DNA of 64,000 bases from Macrosoma leucophasiata (GCA_036365455.1 JAWQUS010000030.1:496001-560000); one strand, 5' to 3'; numbered from the stretch's first letter, positions 12,201 through 20,516 are shown. Numbers and translations: made by a program. The notes: generated from the sequence alone by a model not told the origin.

Positions 12201-15200
12201 GACTGAGTCTAAAAACGCTTTCCTTTGTTTTTACAGCAGGCTTAATTTTTTTCTATGCTTGGCCAGAGCCAAGCATAGAATATTTTTAAGCCAATAATTT
12301 TACCAAAGCGCAGACGCTTTGGTAAAATTATTGAGCTATCAATAATTTTAAATCTAATTTTAAAACTGTTATTCAATTCAGCGCTGTATTCACGAAATAA
12401 CTAGAAAAGGACGAGTACAATCCGTTCATAAAAAAAACGAAATAATTTGCACGGTTTTCAAAAAGTTATTGATTTTCACGCTTACGCTAATATTTCTCTA
12501 AAAGGGTAGGCATACTACATACACGTATTCATGCAAATATCTACACATACAGGTTACATACATACGATTTATAGGTTTTTCCGGCATTAAAGAGTTCATC
12601 CACATCTGTTGGACACATCAATAAACTCCGTAAATGCCACTGGGAATATTCTCGCTTTTATCTCGAAAAACCCATAAATACGATACTCAACTACCGAATA
12701 AAGTGGTTCTGTACATTTATCCCTAAAACCTTTGTCTCTTAGCCAAAACACTCAGTGAGCTCACCGCTGTGGACATGTAAAACAATTTATGAACAAAACG
12801 AGCAACGCTTCGTTCGGCGACACATTAGGAAGGAAGCGGTGATAGTTACCGTTGGCGAGCCACAACCACGGCGCTGTGATTTCTATGTTACTTAGTGCGC
12901 TGTGGTGAAACGATTTTACGATGTGCGCGTAAAGTGTAGATTTTACGTTTTACAATATTTACTTTTGAGTAGCTGCTGTCCCCGACTTTGTACACTCGTC
13001 GTCTAATGTTCGCTTAATGAACGAATTCTCACAAATTTACTGTCAGGGATTTTACTCCAAGTTGTGAAAAATACTTTCGTTGGATAAAACGTGTGTATTT
13101 TGTGTCAAGGCTAAAGTTAAGAGAGCGATTACAAAATAACCCTACATTATTAAATATAAAAACGAAATAGCATTCCTCTGGCTTTTATAAATTGCAGGCG
13201 ATTACGTTTTGTTTTTTTTTCTATGTAACTAACGTAGCAAGCAAGCATGCAGTTCACGTACATGTTAGCCTTGATGACAGCAGCCTATAGAAACCTACAC
13301 AAAAACAGGCATTTTGCCAGGTCTAAGTTGTTTTTTTTAAAATAAAATACGCTAACATTCACAGCCCCACAGTAGGTATAAACCTGTGTCATGGGTGCCG
13401 TTGTATACAAACAACACATACACAAACACCCAGACCCGAAACAAATATCTGTGGGCCATACAAATATTTTTCCCGGAGCGGGGATCGAACCCGCGACCCT
13501 TCGAATCAAAAGGTCATCTCACACCGCTGGGTCAACTGGGTCGTACGGTTTTATCTCTGTTATAGTTATTACGGGGCCACAAAAATTTTTTTTTTCATTT
13601 TATTTATAAACATTTTTCGTTCCTTAACAGAAACAAAAGATCTCATCAAGAAAGGTGACGGCCATTACTTTTTGTGAAGAAATCATAAGCTGCTGTATTA
13701 GATTGTAACCAAAAAATCAAAAGCATACTTACTGGCCAGATTCATGAAATAAAATAATGATGACTACCAATTTCACTTGATGCAGGGATTGAAACTTAAT
13801 CTCAGATCTAATAAATAATTGTGGCTTATCACTATACTATTACCTAATAACTGTACTTCGAGGAAGTATAAGCTATTAGGTAATAGTTTTATGTTGGTGG
13901 TAGAGCTCTGGTGACGGAGCTCGCGGGCGTAGGCACCACCGCATTACCTAATCTACATGCCGCTAAATGGTGGTGTTCAGCACTACCGCGTTCCGGTAAG
14001 ATGGTAATGTATGGCCCCGTAATAATTATCATGGAGACGTAACAACTTAGGTCTCAGGGGTGGCAACGCATCTGCATTTAGACCTCTGGTTGTTGTGTAG
14101 ATATCATCTGATTGTAATGACCTAATATCAGTGTGAGTTGTACGCTCGTTTGCCACCTTACTGAAATAAAAAAGTAGTGAAAGTATCCTTAAATTTACTT
14201 AGTATATTCATAGGTTTTCGCGAGCTGCACTCATTGAAATAAAACTAGTTTTTGGATTTATCTCGCGTATATGCCCGAGACCACGGAAGCTGAAAAGCGA
14301 CCGAAACGTCGAGTTCGATTTTAAATAATCATTTTAGTTTAATATACGCAAGATAAATCCGAAAACTAGTTTTATTTCAATTAAATTTACTTGTTTACCT
14401 CATAAGAAAATTGTGTGATAAGTGTTTCTCACATTATGAACATAACTTTTACATATAAATTTCAGCTAAGTGTTTCGGTTGAGGACAAAGGATACGGTTT
14501 CAAAATGTACGCTTAATGGAAACCACTCCGAGGTTTAATTTAGAGGCTTTTCGAGTATCGGTAAAAATGTAATGTTTCATTCATTGTTGAGTCCGTTCTA
14601 CATCCAAAAAAAAAATGGATTTTTTCATTCCAAAACATATTTTTTATATCACCAAGGTGGCAAACAAGCATGCAGCTCACATTGATGGTAAGTGACGACT
14701 GCAGCCTATAGATATTTATACAAAAACCAGAGGTTAAAGGAGGGTGCGTTGCCACCCCAGAGGTCTCTACTTAAGTTGTTATGTATCCGTGATAATTATT
14801 ACGGGGCCATACATTACCTTCTAACCGGAACACGATAGTGCTGAACACTACCATTTAGTGGTAGTTAGATTAGGTAATGCGGTTGCGCCTACGCCCTCGA
14901 GCTCTTGCACTGGAACTCTACCACCAGTAATTTCTTTACACATTTATTTCCTTCACATTTATTGCATTGCTTTGCGCTGCTGCTACCATAAAGCAATGTA
15001 ATAAATGTCAAGGAAAGATTTGACAAATCGGGCAGGACTTCAGTAGCTCAATTGGAAGAGCGGCTGGACTAGATTCCCAGTAGGCCGCGAGTTCGAGTCT
15101 CGTCTGAAGTCAAATTTTTCTTTCCATTTTTCTTTAAATAAAATATATTTCACAAGCAAGTGTTAATGCGAAATAATATAAAACAATTATTAAGGGTAAA

Positions 15201-17718
15201 AGCGACTTCTTTACGATATTCAATAAACTGCAAAGTCTATTATATCGGTCGCCTAACTAGCACAGTTGGCAATAGATGGCGCTGCTGCTACCACAAAGCA
15301 ATGCAATAAATGTGAAGGAGAGATTTGACAAATCGGGCAGGACTTCAGTAGCTCAATTGGAAGAGCGGCTGGACTAGATTCTCAGTAGGCCGCGAGTTCG
15401 AGTCTCGCCTGAAGTGAAATTTTTCTTTGCATTTTTCTTTAAATAAAATACATTTATTTCACCCTCGTAATATAACCTTGAGCTTGAATACGGAACCTCT
15501 ATTGTAGAAGATTTTGAGTGGCGCCTTCGAAGTTCGTTAATATAAGCCAATATAAGGGATTGTAATTAATGTACACCTATATTTATTAAACCCATTTAAC
15601 TGTATACAACACCTTAGTTTTTGGGATAGACGATTAACGGCTCAAATAGCTCAAAATTAGCACAAAGAATTCCGATAAAGAACTGAATTATTCTTTGTTC
15701 TGAAGCAGTGTATATCTCATGTTAAAATGTACTCCAATGAATTATAACAACTCGTTATTTATTAAAGAATATTATTTTTGTGTAGATTGGATATTGTAAT
15801 TATTTCCATGATTGCCAGACATCGATCGCAAGCCGGCGCCTAATAAAATATTCCTAACACATTAAGGGGTACACTAACAAAGATGCATTCAAAATGGCGC
15901 CATGCCGCCGAAATTGCATCACCACCGGATTTTCATACCATTAACCTTTCAAAGGAATAGCATGACACAGTGTATATTCACAACAGTTAGGTACCTACAT
16001 AAAAAAGGAAACATATAAATTATTATATTTCACTCATATTATATTATTATGTTTCAATGAACGAAAAATTAAATTTGACTTTCTTATTACCTACGTATTA
16101 CTATTCATATGACCGGAGCATTATATGTTCAAATTGATGGTAAGTGATATAAACATATTTACAAAGGTCTAGACTACAGCCACTTTTTCCCAAAGATTCT
16201 TTGTGTTCTTTATAAATTCTATTAAATTTAGTTGCCTTATTTACATTTATAAATTTTATTTGTTGTGTGCTTTAATTAATGTTATAAATCTTTTGATGAG
16301 AATACCAAAGCATAGAGTAGGTAGAGATTTTTTCCGATCTGCTATTCGTATCTAATCTCTTACAATTCCTATTTTAGTAGCGTCAGCTTAAAAAATATGA
16401 AGCTTATTTTTCTAGACAGATCATAGATGAAGAAAATAAACCGGCGCCGCAGTATGAGAAACTAGTAAAAAATAAAACGCATTAGGCGACGCGCTGCCAA
16501 CTAACTCGGCCAAGATGGCGGTGCACACAAAATGGCGCTCCATCAAAATGGCCGCGCCACCGGATCTCCGCGCCGTTAACCCGCCAGACGAACTACATAA
16601 AGCAGATGCCGTTTATGGATGAACCGTGAAATGATGGAGTTTTATTGTGGTGTCGCTGCACTTGTAGTTGCTATCGGAAGTCGCGTTTTATTGCTGAGTG
16701 TGGTTATTGGTTCTGTTTTATTTGCTAGACTAATGGACATTTTTATTTTGTTTCTGGAGTCAATGGAGCCTTTATTTGTCTACAGATATAAGGCAGTATA
16801 TATACAGTCTATTAAAACGTGCGGAGTTTTTCCTTTCATATTTTCTTAACCTTTTGTATACGTAATCACTGAAAGTACTGACAATAATCTTCTATAATGA
16901 AGGTACTAAAATTTGATAAATTGAAATATGCTTAAATATTTTAAAACGCGTATTTCAAACATTAATAGATTTTCTATATATATAGACACAAAATTTTAAT
17001 ATTATGTATCTTCACGCCAGGTCCCTAACGGGGTAGGCAGAGAGTGTAGAGCGCCAGATAACCCGGTTCTGACAAACCTCTCGTGCCTCGTATACGTTCA
17101 TCATTAAAAAATAAAAAAATAAAAATTCATCCTCAAATTTTAATATTGAACAAGTTATTAAAAACAAAAGTTTTATCTTAATATCGTAAAAAAAATCCCC
17201 TAAAGTCTGAAAATGTTATCAAGGTTATAAACTATATATATATATATATATTTGTATGCCAAACATCCCACCTGGTTTACACATGAATGAGCAACCACCC
17301 TCAAAACAAAAATTGTCACATAATATATATTATACTAACCTTAAATGCGCCAGTTCCCATAAACCCAGTAGACGAGGCGGTACTCCACTAGTCAAAGCAA
17401 ACCGTCTGCCCTGGATATGCAATCTCGCTGGCCCCACCGGCAACTTCCTCGAGCCCCCTCCACCGATCATCACCAGGAACTCCTTCGAAGTGCCAAGTTG
17501 TCCCCCCACTTTCACCTGCCAAGCTATCAGTCGCTCCCGAGTCTCGAATGCCAGGACCACGGTCACATCCTGACATATTATTGCGATTGTGTTCGATTCC
17601 TTGTCTAGGGTAAACCCGGACTCAAACCCGAGGAAATGCTGGAGTGAGAGGGAAGCTTTTGTCTGTCCTTTCTTGTAGCGATCTTTAGGGTCTCTGTAGA
17701 GCTGGAGGTGGAGACAAT
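6143..17718 (-). CDS. Dok7: DOK7-like PH/PTB adaptor gene (six coding exons; first exon missing)
   Basis: Spliced from 17718-17340, 12090-11921, 11549-10945, 8371-6838, 6554-6443 and 6269-6143, about 975 residues in all. Each intron has GT at its 5' end and AG at its 3' end, and each codon phase is compatible. Domain order is: second half of a PH domain; IRS-type PTB (GPARLHI, SGVPPRLLGLWEL, then LRRYGVVDGRFCFEGG across an intron); long Ser-rich tail with YENYDVP, YYDTP, YLLM, YTPM and YQYM. In vertebrates DOK7 activates the kinase MuSK at the neuromuscular junction and recruits Crk through YxxP sites; a comparable receptor-adaptor role is inference here. PTB wording fits DOK7 better than DOK1-6 or IRS. 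Introns are full of mobile DNA. The N-terminal PH exon was not found. Confidence 0.87.
6270..6442 (-). other. DOK7-like intron 5 (by known exons)
   Basis: 173-bp AT-rich intron, donor GTATGT, acceptor TTTTAG. No repeats. Confidence 0.8.
6443..6554 (-). CDS. Dok7: DOK7-like, penultimate exon
   Basis: 112 bp, acceptor TTCTCAG, donor AAG|GTATGT; enters in phase 1 and leaves in phase 2. It encodes GVMDTHSTSSGTSDMSDYIE then TLSLTSSHSSSDAPSGLR. The Ser/Thr-rich segment around SDYIETLSL is probably a phosphorylation cluster. The first glycine codon is completed from the previous exon's G. Confidence 0.85.
6838..8371 (-). CDS. Dok7: DOK7-like, large tail exon
   Basis: 1534 bp, 511 codons plus one base, no stop. 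Acceptor TTTCAG (8373-8372), donor AAAG|GTAAGT. The protein is low in predicted structure and Ser-rich. It holds YYDTP near 8340-8356 (YxxP, Crk-type; human DOK7 has a similar YDTP), PYANYENLEF, YLLM near 7670-7690, YTPM near 7597-7618 and YQYM near 7013-7035 (YxxM, PI3K-p85 type), plus a cysteine pair CTKC. A conserved-looking helix (EFYENAKDLLKKAGVTQSEL) lies around 7800-7870. A chance stop-free reading continues to 6812 past the splice site. Confidence 0.88.
8405..8750 (-). pseudogene. RX non-LTR retrotransposon, 3' part
   Basis: Continues the reverse-transcriptase element at 9776-10890 after the LA insertion. Reading minus-strand across the break gives TDRVRNE, then DVRKRLCVNDSI, then, one frameshift later, MLR*FGHIERISNERMTKRI (TGG mutated to TGA) and GRPRLTYHDQIGRVLSDGG ending AYPVRDLT. 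This is the C-terminal domain common in arthropod RTE-like endonuclease/reverse transcriptases. The 3' tail is ACGTGAAGATACATA-like and recurs at 16.99, 19.85, 39.05 and 54.7 kb. Confidence 0.85.
8758..9347 (+). pseudogene. C-terminal domain of LA reverse transcriptase polyprotein
   Basis: Open frame encoding QLAKRLSAAAYAVRKIRQL, YFSYFHSVMSYGILLWGRAA, IFVLQKRAIRAMY, KEINIMTVPCHYIYENILFA and NTRNKNKLSLPS, ending in a stop at 9347. This is the region after the FADD reverse-transcriptase core in Jockey/CR1-type LINEs. The core itself is lost by 5' truncation, so no enzyme is made. The ATG at 8634 belongs to flanking RX sequence and is not a real start. Confidence 0.85.
9348..9772 (+). other. LA 3' UTR
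   Basis: Non-coding tail with the block AAAAGAGCCGACTGAG, GCAAGTTTTTCTCAG and TTGGAACTTTGCCGG, then a pyrimidine-rich run (CTTTTTCTTTTCTTTTTACTC) and the 3' terminus. The same block occurs twice in tandem in the second LA copy, and a related one occurs in LB. Confidence 0.8.
9776..10890 (-). pseudogene. RX non-LTR retrotransposon, reverse transcriptase part
   Basis: A continuous minus-strand frame from about 10890 to 9776, broken by one in-frame TGA at 10271-10273. Visible motifs are IPKDWRCAVIVLLYKGKG, AQGGFRTGRGCMDQVFSLRN, FVDLEKAFDRV, IGVRQGCVLSSRLF, LLYADDAVIVNS (just after the stop) and LNAVEMRSLRKIYG. These are the fingers/palm motifs of a non-LTR reverse transcriptase with an intact YADD. 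The 5' half and endonuclease are missing. I judge it RTE-like, but clade is not certain. It is interrupted by LA on its 3' side. Confidence 0.87.
10945..11549 (-). CDS. Dok7: DOK7-like exon after the PTB domain
   Basis: 605 bp; acceptor GTCTAG (11551-11550), donor ACAGAG|GTAAAT. Enters after one base and leaves in phase 0. Encodes a proline- and serine-rich linker: TRPNTRLSDLNTVDQ, a cysteine pair LERCNNCL, FNPAWTMEAVPESSSDNS, a PxxP-rich stretch KPPERPPKPAHY and PPAPLPLKTC (possible SH3 ligands), then VGPYENYDVPKT at about 10965-10990 with a YxxP site. The ORF's apparent extension to 10912 is intronic. Confidence 0.87.
11550..11920 (-). other. DOK7-like intron with a worn R1 copy
   Basis: 371 bp, donor GTAAGA, acceptor CTAG. 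Contains a degraded plus-strand R1 copy at about 11677-11875. Confidence 0.75.
11677..11875 (+). repeat. R1 repeat, degraded
   Basis: Recognisable by ACTGGTGGTAGAGTTCCAG, AAATGGTGGTGTTCAGCACT, TCAATGTCAACTGCACGCTTG and an ACATAAAAAC end. The middle is diverged and shortened. Confidence 0.7.
11921..12090 (-). CDS. Dok7: DOK7-like exon, C-terminal half of PTB domain
   Basis: 170 bp; acceptor GTTTCAG (12092-12091), donor AACAA|GTAAGA. The AG carried over from the PH/PTB exon plus the first G gives Arg, so the join reads HLRRYGVVDGRFCFEGG, the strongest PTB signature in the gene. It continues HSGKGEGLHLLLTDQAQEIT and FDQAAHGNL, the C-terminal PTB helix that caps the phosphotyrosine-peptide groove. 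One spare base at the 3' end joins GC of the next exon to make Ser. Confidence 0.92.
12239..12332. repeat. two adjacent perfect hairpins with identical CAGA loops
   Basis: Hairpin 1: TTCTATGCTTGGC (12251-12263), loop CAGA, GCCAAGCATAGAA (12268-12280), inside an outer pair GGCTTAA / TTAAGCC (12239-12245, 12286-12292). Hairpin 2: 18-base perfect arms 12293-12310 and 12315-12332, loop CAGA. No protein or known element is attached. Confidence 0.85.
13212..13580 (-). repeat. R1 repeat split by a tRNA-derived SINE
   Basis: Minus-strand R1 (AGCAAGCATGCAGTTCACGT, CAGCCTATAGAAACC, AGGTCTAAGTTGTT) stops at about 13332 and resumes at about 13550 with TCTCTGTTATAGTTATTACGGGGCC. The S1 SINE sits between. 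Confidence 0.8.
13338..13544 (-). mobile_element. S1 tRNA-derived SINE
   Basis: Reading minus-strand: a tRNA-like head ACGACCCAGTTGACCCAGCG... with B box GGTTCGATCCCCGC (near 13483), then a family body ATATTTGTATGGCC, TTTCGGGTCTGGGTG, ACAACGGCACCCATGAC, TACTGTGGGGCTGTGA and an A/T-rich 3' end. The same body occurs at 36712, 38577 and 45752. Pol III transcription is implied by the boxes, not shown. Confidence 0.8.
13835..13888. repeat. short imperfect hairpin
   Basis: CTATTACCTAAT and ATTAGGTAATAG form the outer arms and ACTTC/GAAGT an inner pair around GAG. It directly abuts the 5' end of the next R1 copy. Confidence 0.6.
13890..14172 (+). repeat. R1 repeat, full-length
   Basis: Starts GGTGGTAGAGCTCTGGTGAC and runs through GCACCACCGCATTACCTAA, GTGTTCAGCACTACCGCG, GGTCTCAGGGGTGGCAACGC to the TTGCCACCTTACTGAAATAA end. 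About 280 bp; a useful reference copy. Confidence 0.87.
14188..14400 (+). mobile_element. FB fold-back retroposon, copy 1
   Basis: TTAAATTTACTT occurs on both sides (about 14190 and 14382), a 12-base target duplication. Inside, ATTGAAATAAAACTAGTTTT (from about 14237) is inverted as AAAACTAGTTTTATTTCAAT (ending about 14380). Between the arms is GCCCGAGACCACGGAAGCTG then AAAGCGACCGAAACGTCG, shared with 27618-27783. No coding capacity. Confidence 0.78.
14640..14930 (-). repeat. R1 repeat, full-length, reverse
   Basis: From GTGGCAAACAAGCATGCAGC through GACTGCAGCCTATAGATA, GGGGCCATACATTACC, CCGGAACACGATAGTGCTGA to GAACTCTACCACCAGTAA. Both ends are recognisable. Confidence 0.87.
15037..15110 (+). 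tRNA. tRNA-like gene or pseudogene, unit 1
   Basis: Cloverleaf features: acceptor ACTTCAG/CTGAAGT (7 pairs), D arm GCTC...GAGC with A box TAGCTCAATTGG, T arm with B box GTTCGAGTC, and a T5 run just downstream as a Pol III stop. The anticodon arm is weak: CTGGA/CCCAG has an A-C mismatch around loop CTAGATT, which would give anticodon AGA. A serine tRNA would need a long variable arm, absent here. No CCA encoded, as normal in eukaryotes. I favour a tRNA-derived repeat, possibly transcribed. Confidence 0.55.
15342..15415 (+). tRNA. tRNA-like gene or pseudogene, unit 2
   Basis: Same fold as 15037-15110; one change in the anticodon stem (TCTCAG for TCCCAG) weakens it, while the T stem is better (CTCGC). 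A T5 run follows. Same doubts over identity. Confidence 0.5.
15446..16985. other. intronic AT-rich DNA, no gene seen
   Basis: No ORF with recognisable motifs; the 76-residue ORF at 16619-16849 is a hydrophobic chance reading. Two GC-rich patches (15885-15950, 16500-16590) share AAAATGGCGC and CACCGGAT words. Confidence 0.5.
16990..17105 (-). mobile_element. RX 3' end fragment
   Basis: Matches 8405-8520: TGTATCTTCACGCCAGGTCC, GGCAGAGAGTGTAGAGCGCC, CCCGGTTCTGACAAACCTCT, CGTGCC. Encodes the last residues of the RX protein in reverse. Extremely 5'-truncated. Confidence 0.85.
17232..17250. repeat. (AT)n microsatellite
   Basis: About nine perfect AT units, 80 bases downstream (minus sense) of the DOK7-like donor site. 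Confidence 0.9.
17340..17718 (-). CDS. Dok7: DOK7-like exon: PH second half and PTB first half
   Basis: 379 bp; acceptor TTTCAG (17720-17719), donor TTTAAG|GTTAGT. Needs one base from an upstream exon and leaves two. Encodes DCLHLQLYRDPKDRYKKGQ, LSLQHFLGFESGFTLDKESN, IAIICQDVTVVLAFETRERL and IAWQVKV, the strands and final helix of a PH domain, then FLVMIGGG, GPARLHIQGRRFALTSGVPP and LLGLWELAHLR of the PTB domain. In vertebrate DOK7 an exon break occurs at the same place, before DCLL. The opposite-strand ORFs at 17256-17608 are shadows. Confidence 0.92.
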
Positions 17719-19104
17719 CTGAAACAATGGAAAGGTAAGTTTGTAGTTTTTGTTGATACAAATAATATACATTTCAATTTATTTATTCATTCCGATACAC
17801 AATCCATTGAGTTAGTACTCTCTAAATCTATGTTAATTCAAAGAATAGAATAAAAATCAATTGTAATAGAAAATTAAATAAAATATCACTTAATTCATAA
17901 AATGTCCACCAATGCCAATACATAATAATATCGTAATGTTATTTGCTTGATGGCCCGAATGGGATAGAAGAAAGTTTAATATATTTTTTGATGCAAGTAT
18001 ATACATCACATCCATTTACAATTTGCTAGGCATGTCTATAGTGTGGTGTAATGGTTGGTTAAACATTCACGTTCGTGGATGAAAAGTGCTTTGGATAATA
18101 AGATAATCGTTTATTGGTAATTTTGACTAATTCATGGAGTTATCGAATATTGGTAAACAGTTTCAGAATCGACGTGATAGGGAGTGGTGAGTAATTCAAT
18201 AGAGAATTATAATATCCACCTAGAGAGCTATTACACCCTGCTAATAACATTAACGCGCAAAATAGTTCATTTCCAATTTCCGAGACTATTAGAAGACTAG
18301 ATTTACTAATATTAGACTGTTAGAGATTGTCTCGAATAGGATAAAATAAAAAAATAATAATATGGTCCAATGTAATTTTATTACCCGACACATGGATGGA
18401 ATGCGGGTCATCATGCCTAGAATAGAAGAATCGCCACTCTAAGAAGGACCTCCAGGCTTCGGACTAGGGGACGTTTGTCACCCGAATGGAGATAGATCCC
18501 GAGCTGGTTAGACCGCCATTGTTCCGCACACTCACTAATTAGTGGAGCGTGGTGGTCTCAGATGGGAGCATCCATCGGCAGAGTTGCGGAAGTGTGTGGA
18601 AATGTTCGAGTGACCCCGCCGTTGATGGGTAATAAGTTGGAACACCAGGAGGTTTTAGTTGACATGAGCCTCATACTACCTAAAGTCTATTAGTAAAATA
18701 ATAATAATTGTTCTAGGTACTTAATATATCTATCGCTTGCTTTAGTGCCCTGACAATACGGATTGGAATAAACGCCGGATCTTCTTGGAAATCATCTCCA
18801 GAATAATCAAACTTGGATTCTATTAAGGTCTAGATGATGTCAGCCTCCCTCAGTGCTAAAATCAAAAGAAAAACGTACTATGTACCTTATAAAGTACAGG
18901 AGGACACAGACTTAAAAAAATGTAAATTAATACTGTTGTACTTCATACAGTACATAGGAATGAAACGCAACGTTTCTGGGTAATTAACAGTTTTGAGTAA
19001 GAAATAGCACACTAAACTTCTAGATTGAACTAAAATATAGTAAATTAACACAAATAATTATACATTTTATTGTAAAATAATAAGATAAATACAGATTAAC
19101 TTAC
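17719..19104. other. intron or upstream region; no PH exon found
   Basis: Mostly AT-rich. I searched by eye for the missing PH start, expected to resemble DGKKWK followed by RW, and did not see it. A GC-richer block at 18370-18690, containing GGTGGTCTCAGATGGGAGCA and GGAACACCAGGAGGTTTTAG, looks like a dispersed repeat rather than an exon. Confidence 0.5.
18370..18690. repeat. unclassified dispersed repeat
   Basis: A GC-rich island bounded by AT-rich DNA, with phrases such as GGGTAATAAGTTGGAACACC familiar from lepidopteran repeats. No ORF, no inverted ends. Family unknown. Confidence 0.4.
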
Positions 19105-19147
19105 GTCTGCGGGGACGCACGCTAGCACATCTGCCTTCCACCGCCAT
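19105..19147 (-). CDS. candidate first exon of the DOK7-like gene (weak)
   Basis: ATG at 19147-19145 in a good context (AAAATGG), 14 codons (MAVEGRCASVRPRR) plus one base, then a consensus donor GTAAGT. The phase fits the exon at 17718. Against it: DOK7 proteins should have the first half of the PH domain here, including a DGKKWK-like turn, and this exon lacks it. It could be an alternative first exon, be followed by an unseen exon, or be chance. Confidence 0.3.
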
Positions 19148-19344
19148 TTTTAAAAAACAAACAGATTGTTTTTGACATTTGAACTCTAGAACATTATCTC
19201 GATAGGCCAATAAATGTCGCAAGTAGAATATTTCACTCGTTCAAAAACCAATACGTACACAATATTTTTTTACTTCTTACGTACTATGGAAAGTACAGAT
19301 GTACCTAGGAGGATAAATGTCCACCTTTATTGTGAAAACAACAA

Positions 19345-20098
19345 AATTATGTCTACATCATCTTTTATTTTGCCGTATGCATATCCGAAACAGTCATGCA
19401 CGCTTAAATGTTTTTGCCTTTGGAGGCGTCGTGTGGCGGGTTGCTCATTTCCCTCTAAAATGGTCGAGGAGGGCAATGGCTGCCACATGCATCATACTCG
19501 TGAACGGGTGCTGTTGGTGGGGACTGGTCTGTTCTGGTTTGCAGGGGCTACATCACATTTAGTAAATAGCAGTTTATTTGCATCTATGCTATGGACGTTC
19601 ACATTATTTGATTATTCACGATAATCTGTACTAGATTTAAGCTCTCATTTAAAAGAGCTCTTACTGAGTTTGTTGGGTAGCGGAGTTCTTCTCAGTAGTG
19701 ACTGCACTTGGAACTCTGCTAAGTGAATAACATTGATCTTGACGAATAAGTTTTTCTTTTTCTTCATTTATTATAATTGAAGGAATTTAAAAATTTTATG
19801 ATTATTATGTTTTAACCAAGTAGTTTAAATTCTAATTTTAAATTATATGTATCTTCACGCCATGTCCCTAACGGGGTAGGCAGAGAGTGTAGAGCGCCAG
19901 ATATCCCGGCTCTGACAAACCTCGTCTACTTTCATCATTCTTCATTCTTCATTCTAATTTTTAATTTACTTTAATATATGATTTTGCTTTTACTATATGT
20001 AATGGTTATTCGCTCTAGGTAGTTTATGATTTATTGACGTTTTGAAAGTATCTGTAAAGATCTATTCGAAATAAAAATATTTTCTATTTCTATTTCTA
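19345..20098 (+). mobile_element. LB LINE 3' end, copy 3, split by RX
   Basis: Matches the 3' non-coding part of LB at 63625-64000 (CTTTTATTTTGCCGTATGCA, GGCGTCGTGTGGCGGGTTGC, GAGGAGGGCAATGGCTG, TTTGTTGGGTAGCGGAGTTC) and continues to a terminus at TTCGAAATAAAAATATTT followed by (TTCTAT)n. Strongly 5'-truncated. An RX end is inserted at about 19846-19950. Confidence 0.87.
19846..19950 (-). mobile_element. RX 3' end inserted in LB
   Basis: TGTATCTTCACGCCATGTCC to CTCGTCTACTTTCATCATTC. It is flanked by ATTCTAATTTTAA on the left and ATTCTAATTTTTAA on the right, a target duplication of about 13 bases. The LB copy at 41600-41650 shows the uninterrupted sequence. Confidence 0.85.
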
Positions 20099-20099
20099 T

Positions 20100-20516
20100 A
20101 CATTTTTTCGATGTTCGTTTAACATAAAAAACTGTTTTGTCTGTCCTGCTAAGTTAATTCATGTTAATTAAATTATGTTGTTTTTGAATAATCAATTCAA
20201 ATATTGAAATCAAGATATTTGAAAACGTGGACGATATTAGCCGTACCTACCTTAGTTGACGCCTGACCTTGACCGTGGGATTCAGTGTGAATCAGTGTTG
20301 GCAACAGTTATGTTAGCTCTTCCCCAGATTAACCCTTTAAAATCACCAGAAAACCACTAAACGGCTATTTATCGATAACTCGTTACAACTTTATGCTAGT
20401 TCTTGGCTATAATATATTAGTTTAGTATAATATATTAGTTTCATAGAATATAATAAATAGTTATGTATTATATAAATATACAAAACTATTTATTATGTAT
20501 ATAATATTTCCACTAC
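20100..20516. other. AT-rich, no gene seen
   Basis: Low-complexity sequence with TATTTATTATGTATATAAT-type runs. Nothing recognised. Confidence 0.5.

Larger units (their letters stand above)
14945..15445 (+). repeat. tandem 305-bp repeat carrying a tRNA-like sequence
   Basis: Two successive units share GCTGCTACCA(C/T)AAAGCAATG, GATTTGACAAATCGGGCAG, a 74-base tRNA-like block and CAAATTTTTCTTT. The tRNA-like blocks start 305 bases apart (15037 and 15342). The part between them, with AAAACAATTATTAAGGGTAA and AACTAGCACAGTTGGCAATA, recurs at 59862-60225. Confidence 0.87.
12091..17339 (-). other. large DOK7-like intron rich in repeats
   Basis: 5.25-kb phase-2 intron, donor GTTAGT, acceptor TTTCAG. 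Contains paired hairpins, R1 copies, a tRNA-derived SINE, a fold-back element, a tandem tRNA-like array and an RX 3' end. Stretches 12333-13210, 13581-13830 and 15450-16985 hold no gene that I can see. GC-rich patches near 15885-15950 and 16500-16590 share AAAATGGCGC and CACCGGAT words and are a diverged repeat pair. Confidence 0.7.

Noticed and set aside
14270..14325. Hammerhead ribozyme in the FB core
   Set aside because: The GAAACGTC half is present but the CTGANGA core is not intact in either copy, so it is left as a question in the FB finding rather than annotated.
15037..15415. Functional serine tRNA genes
   Set aside because: The loop would give AGA, but a serine tRNA needs a long variable arm and the anticodon stem has a mismatch in every copy.
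17256..17608. Plus-strand ORFs opposite the DOK7-like PH/PTB exon
   Set aside because: They mirror a well-supported minus-strand exon and contain no motifs.
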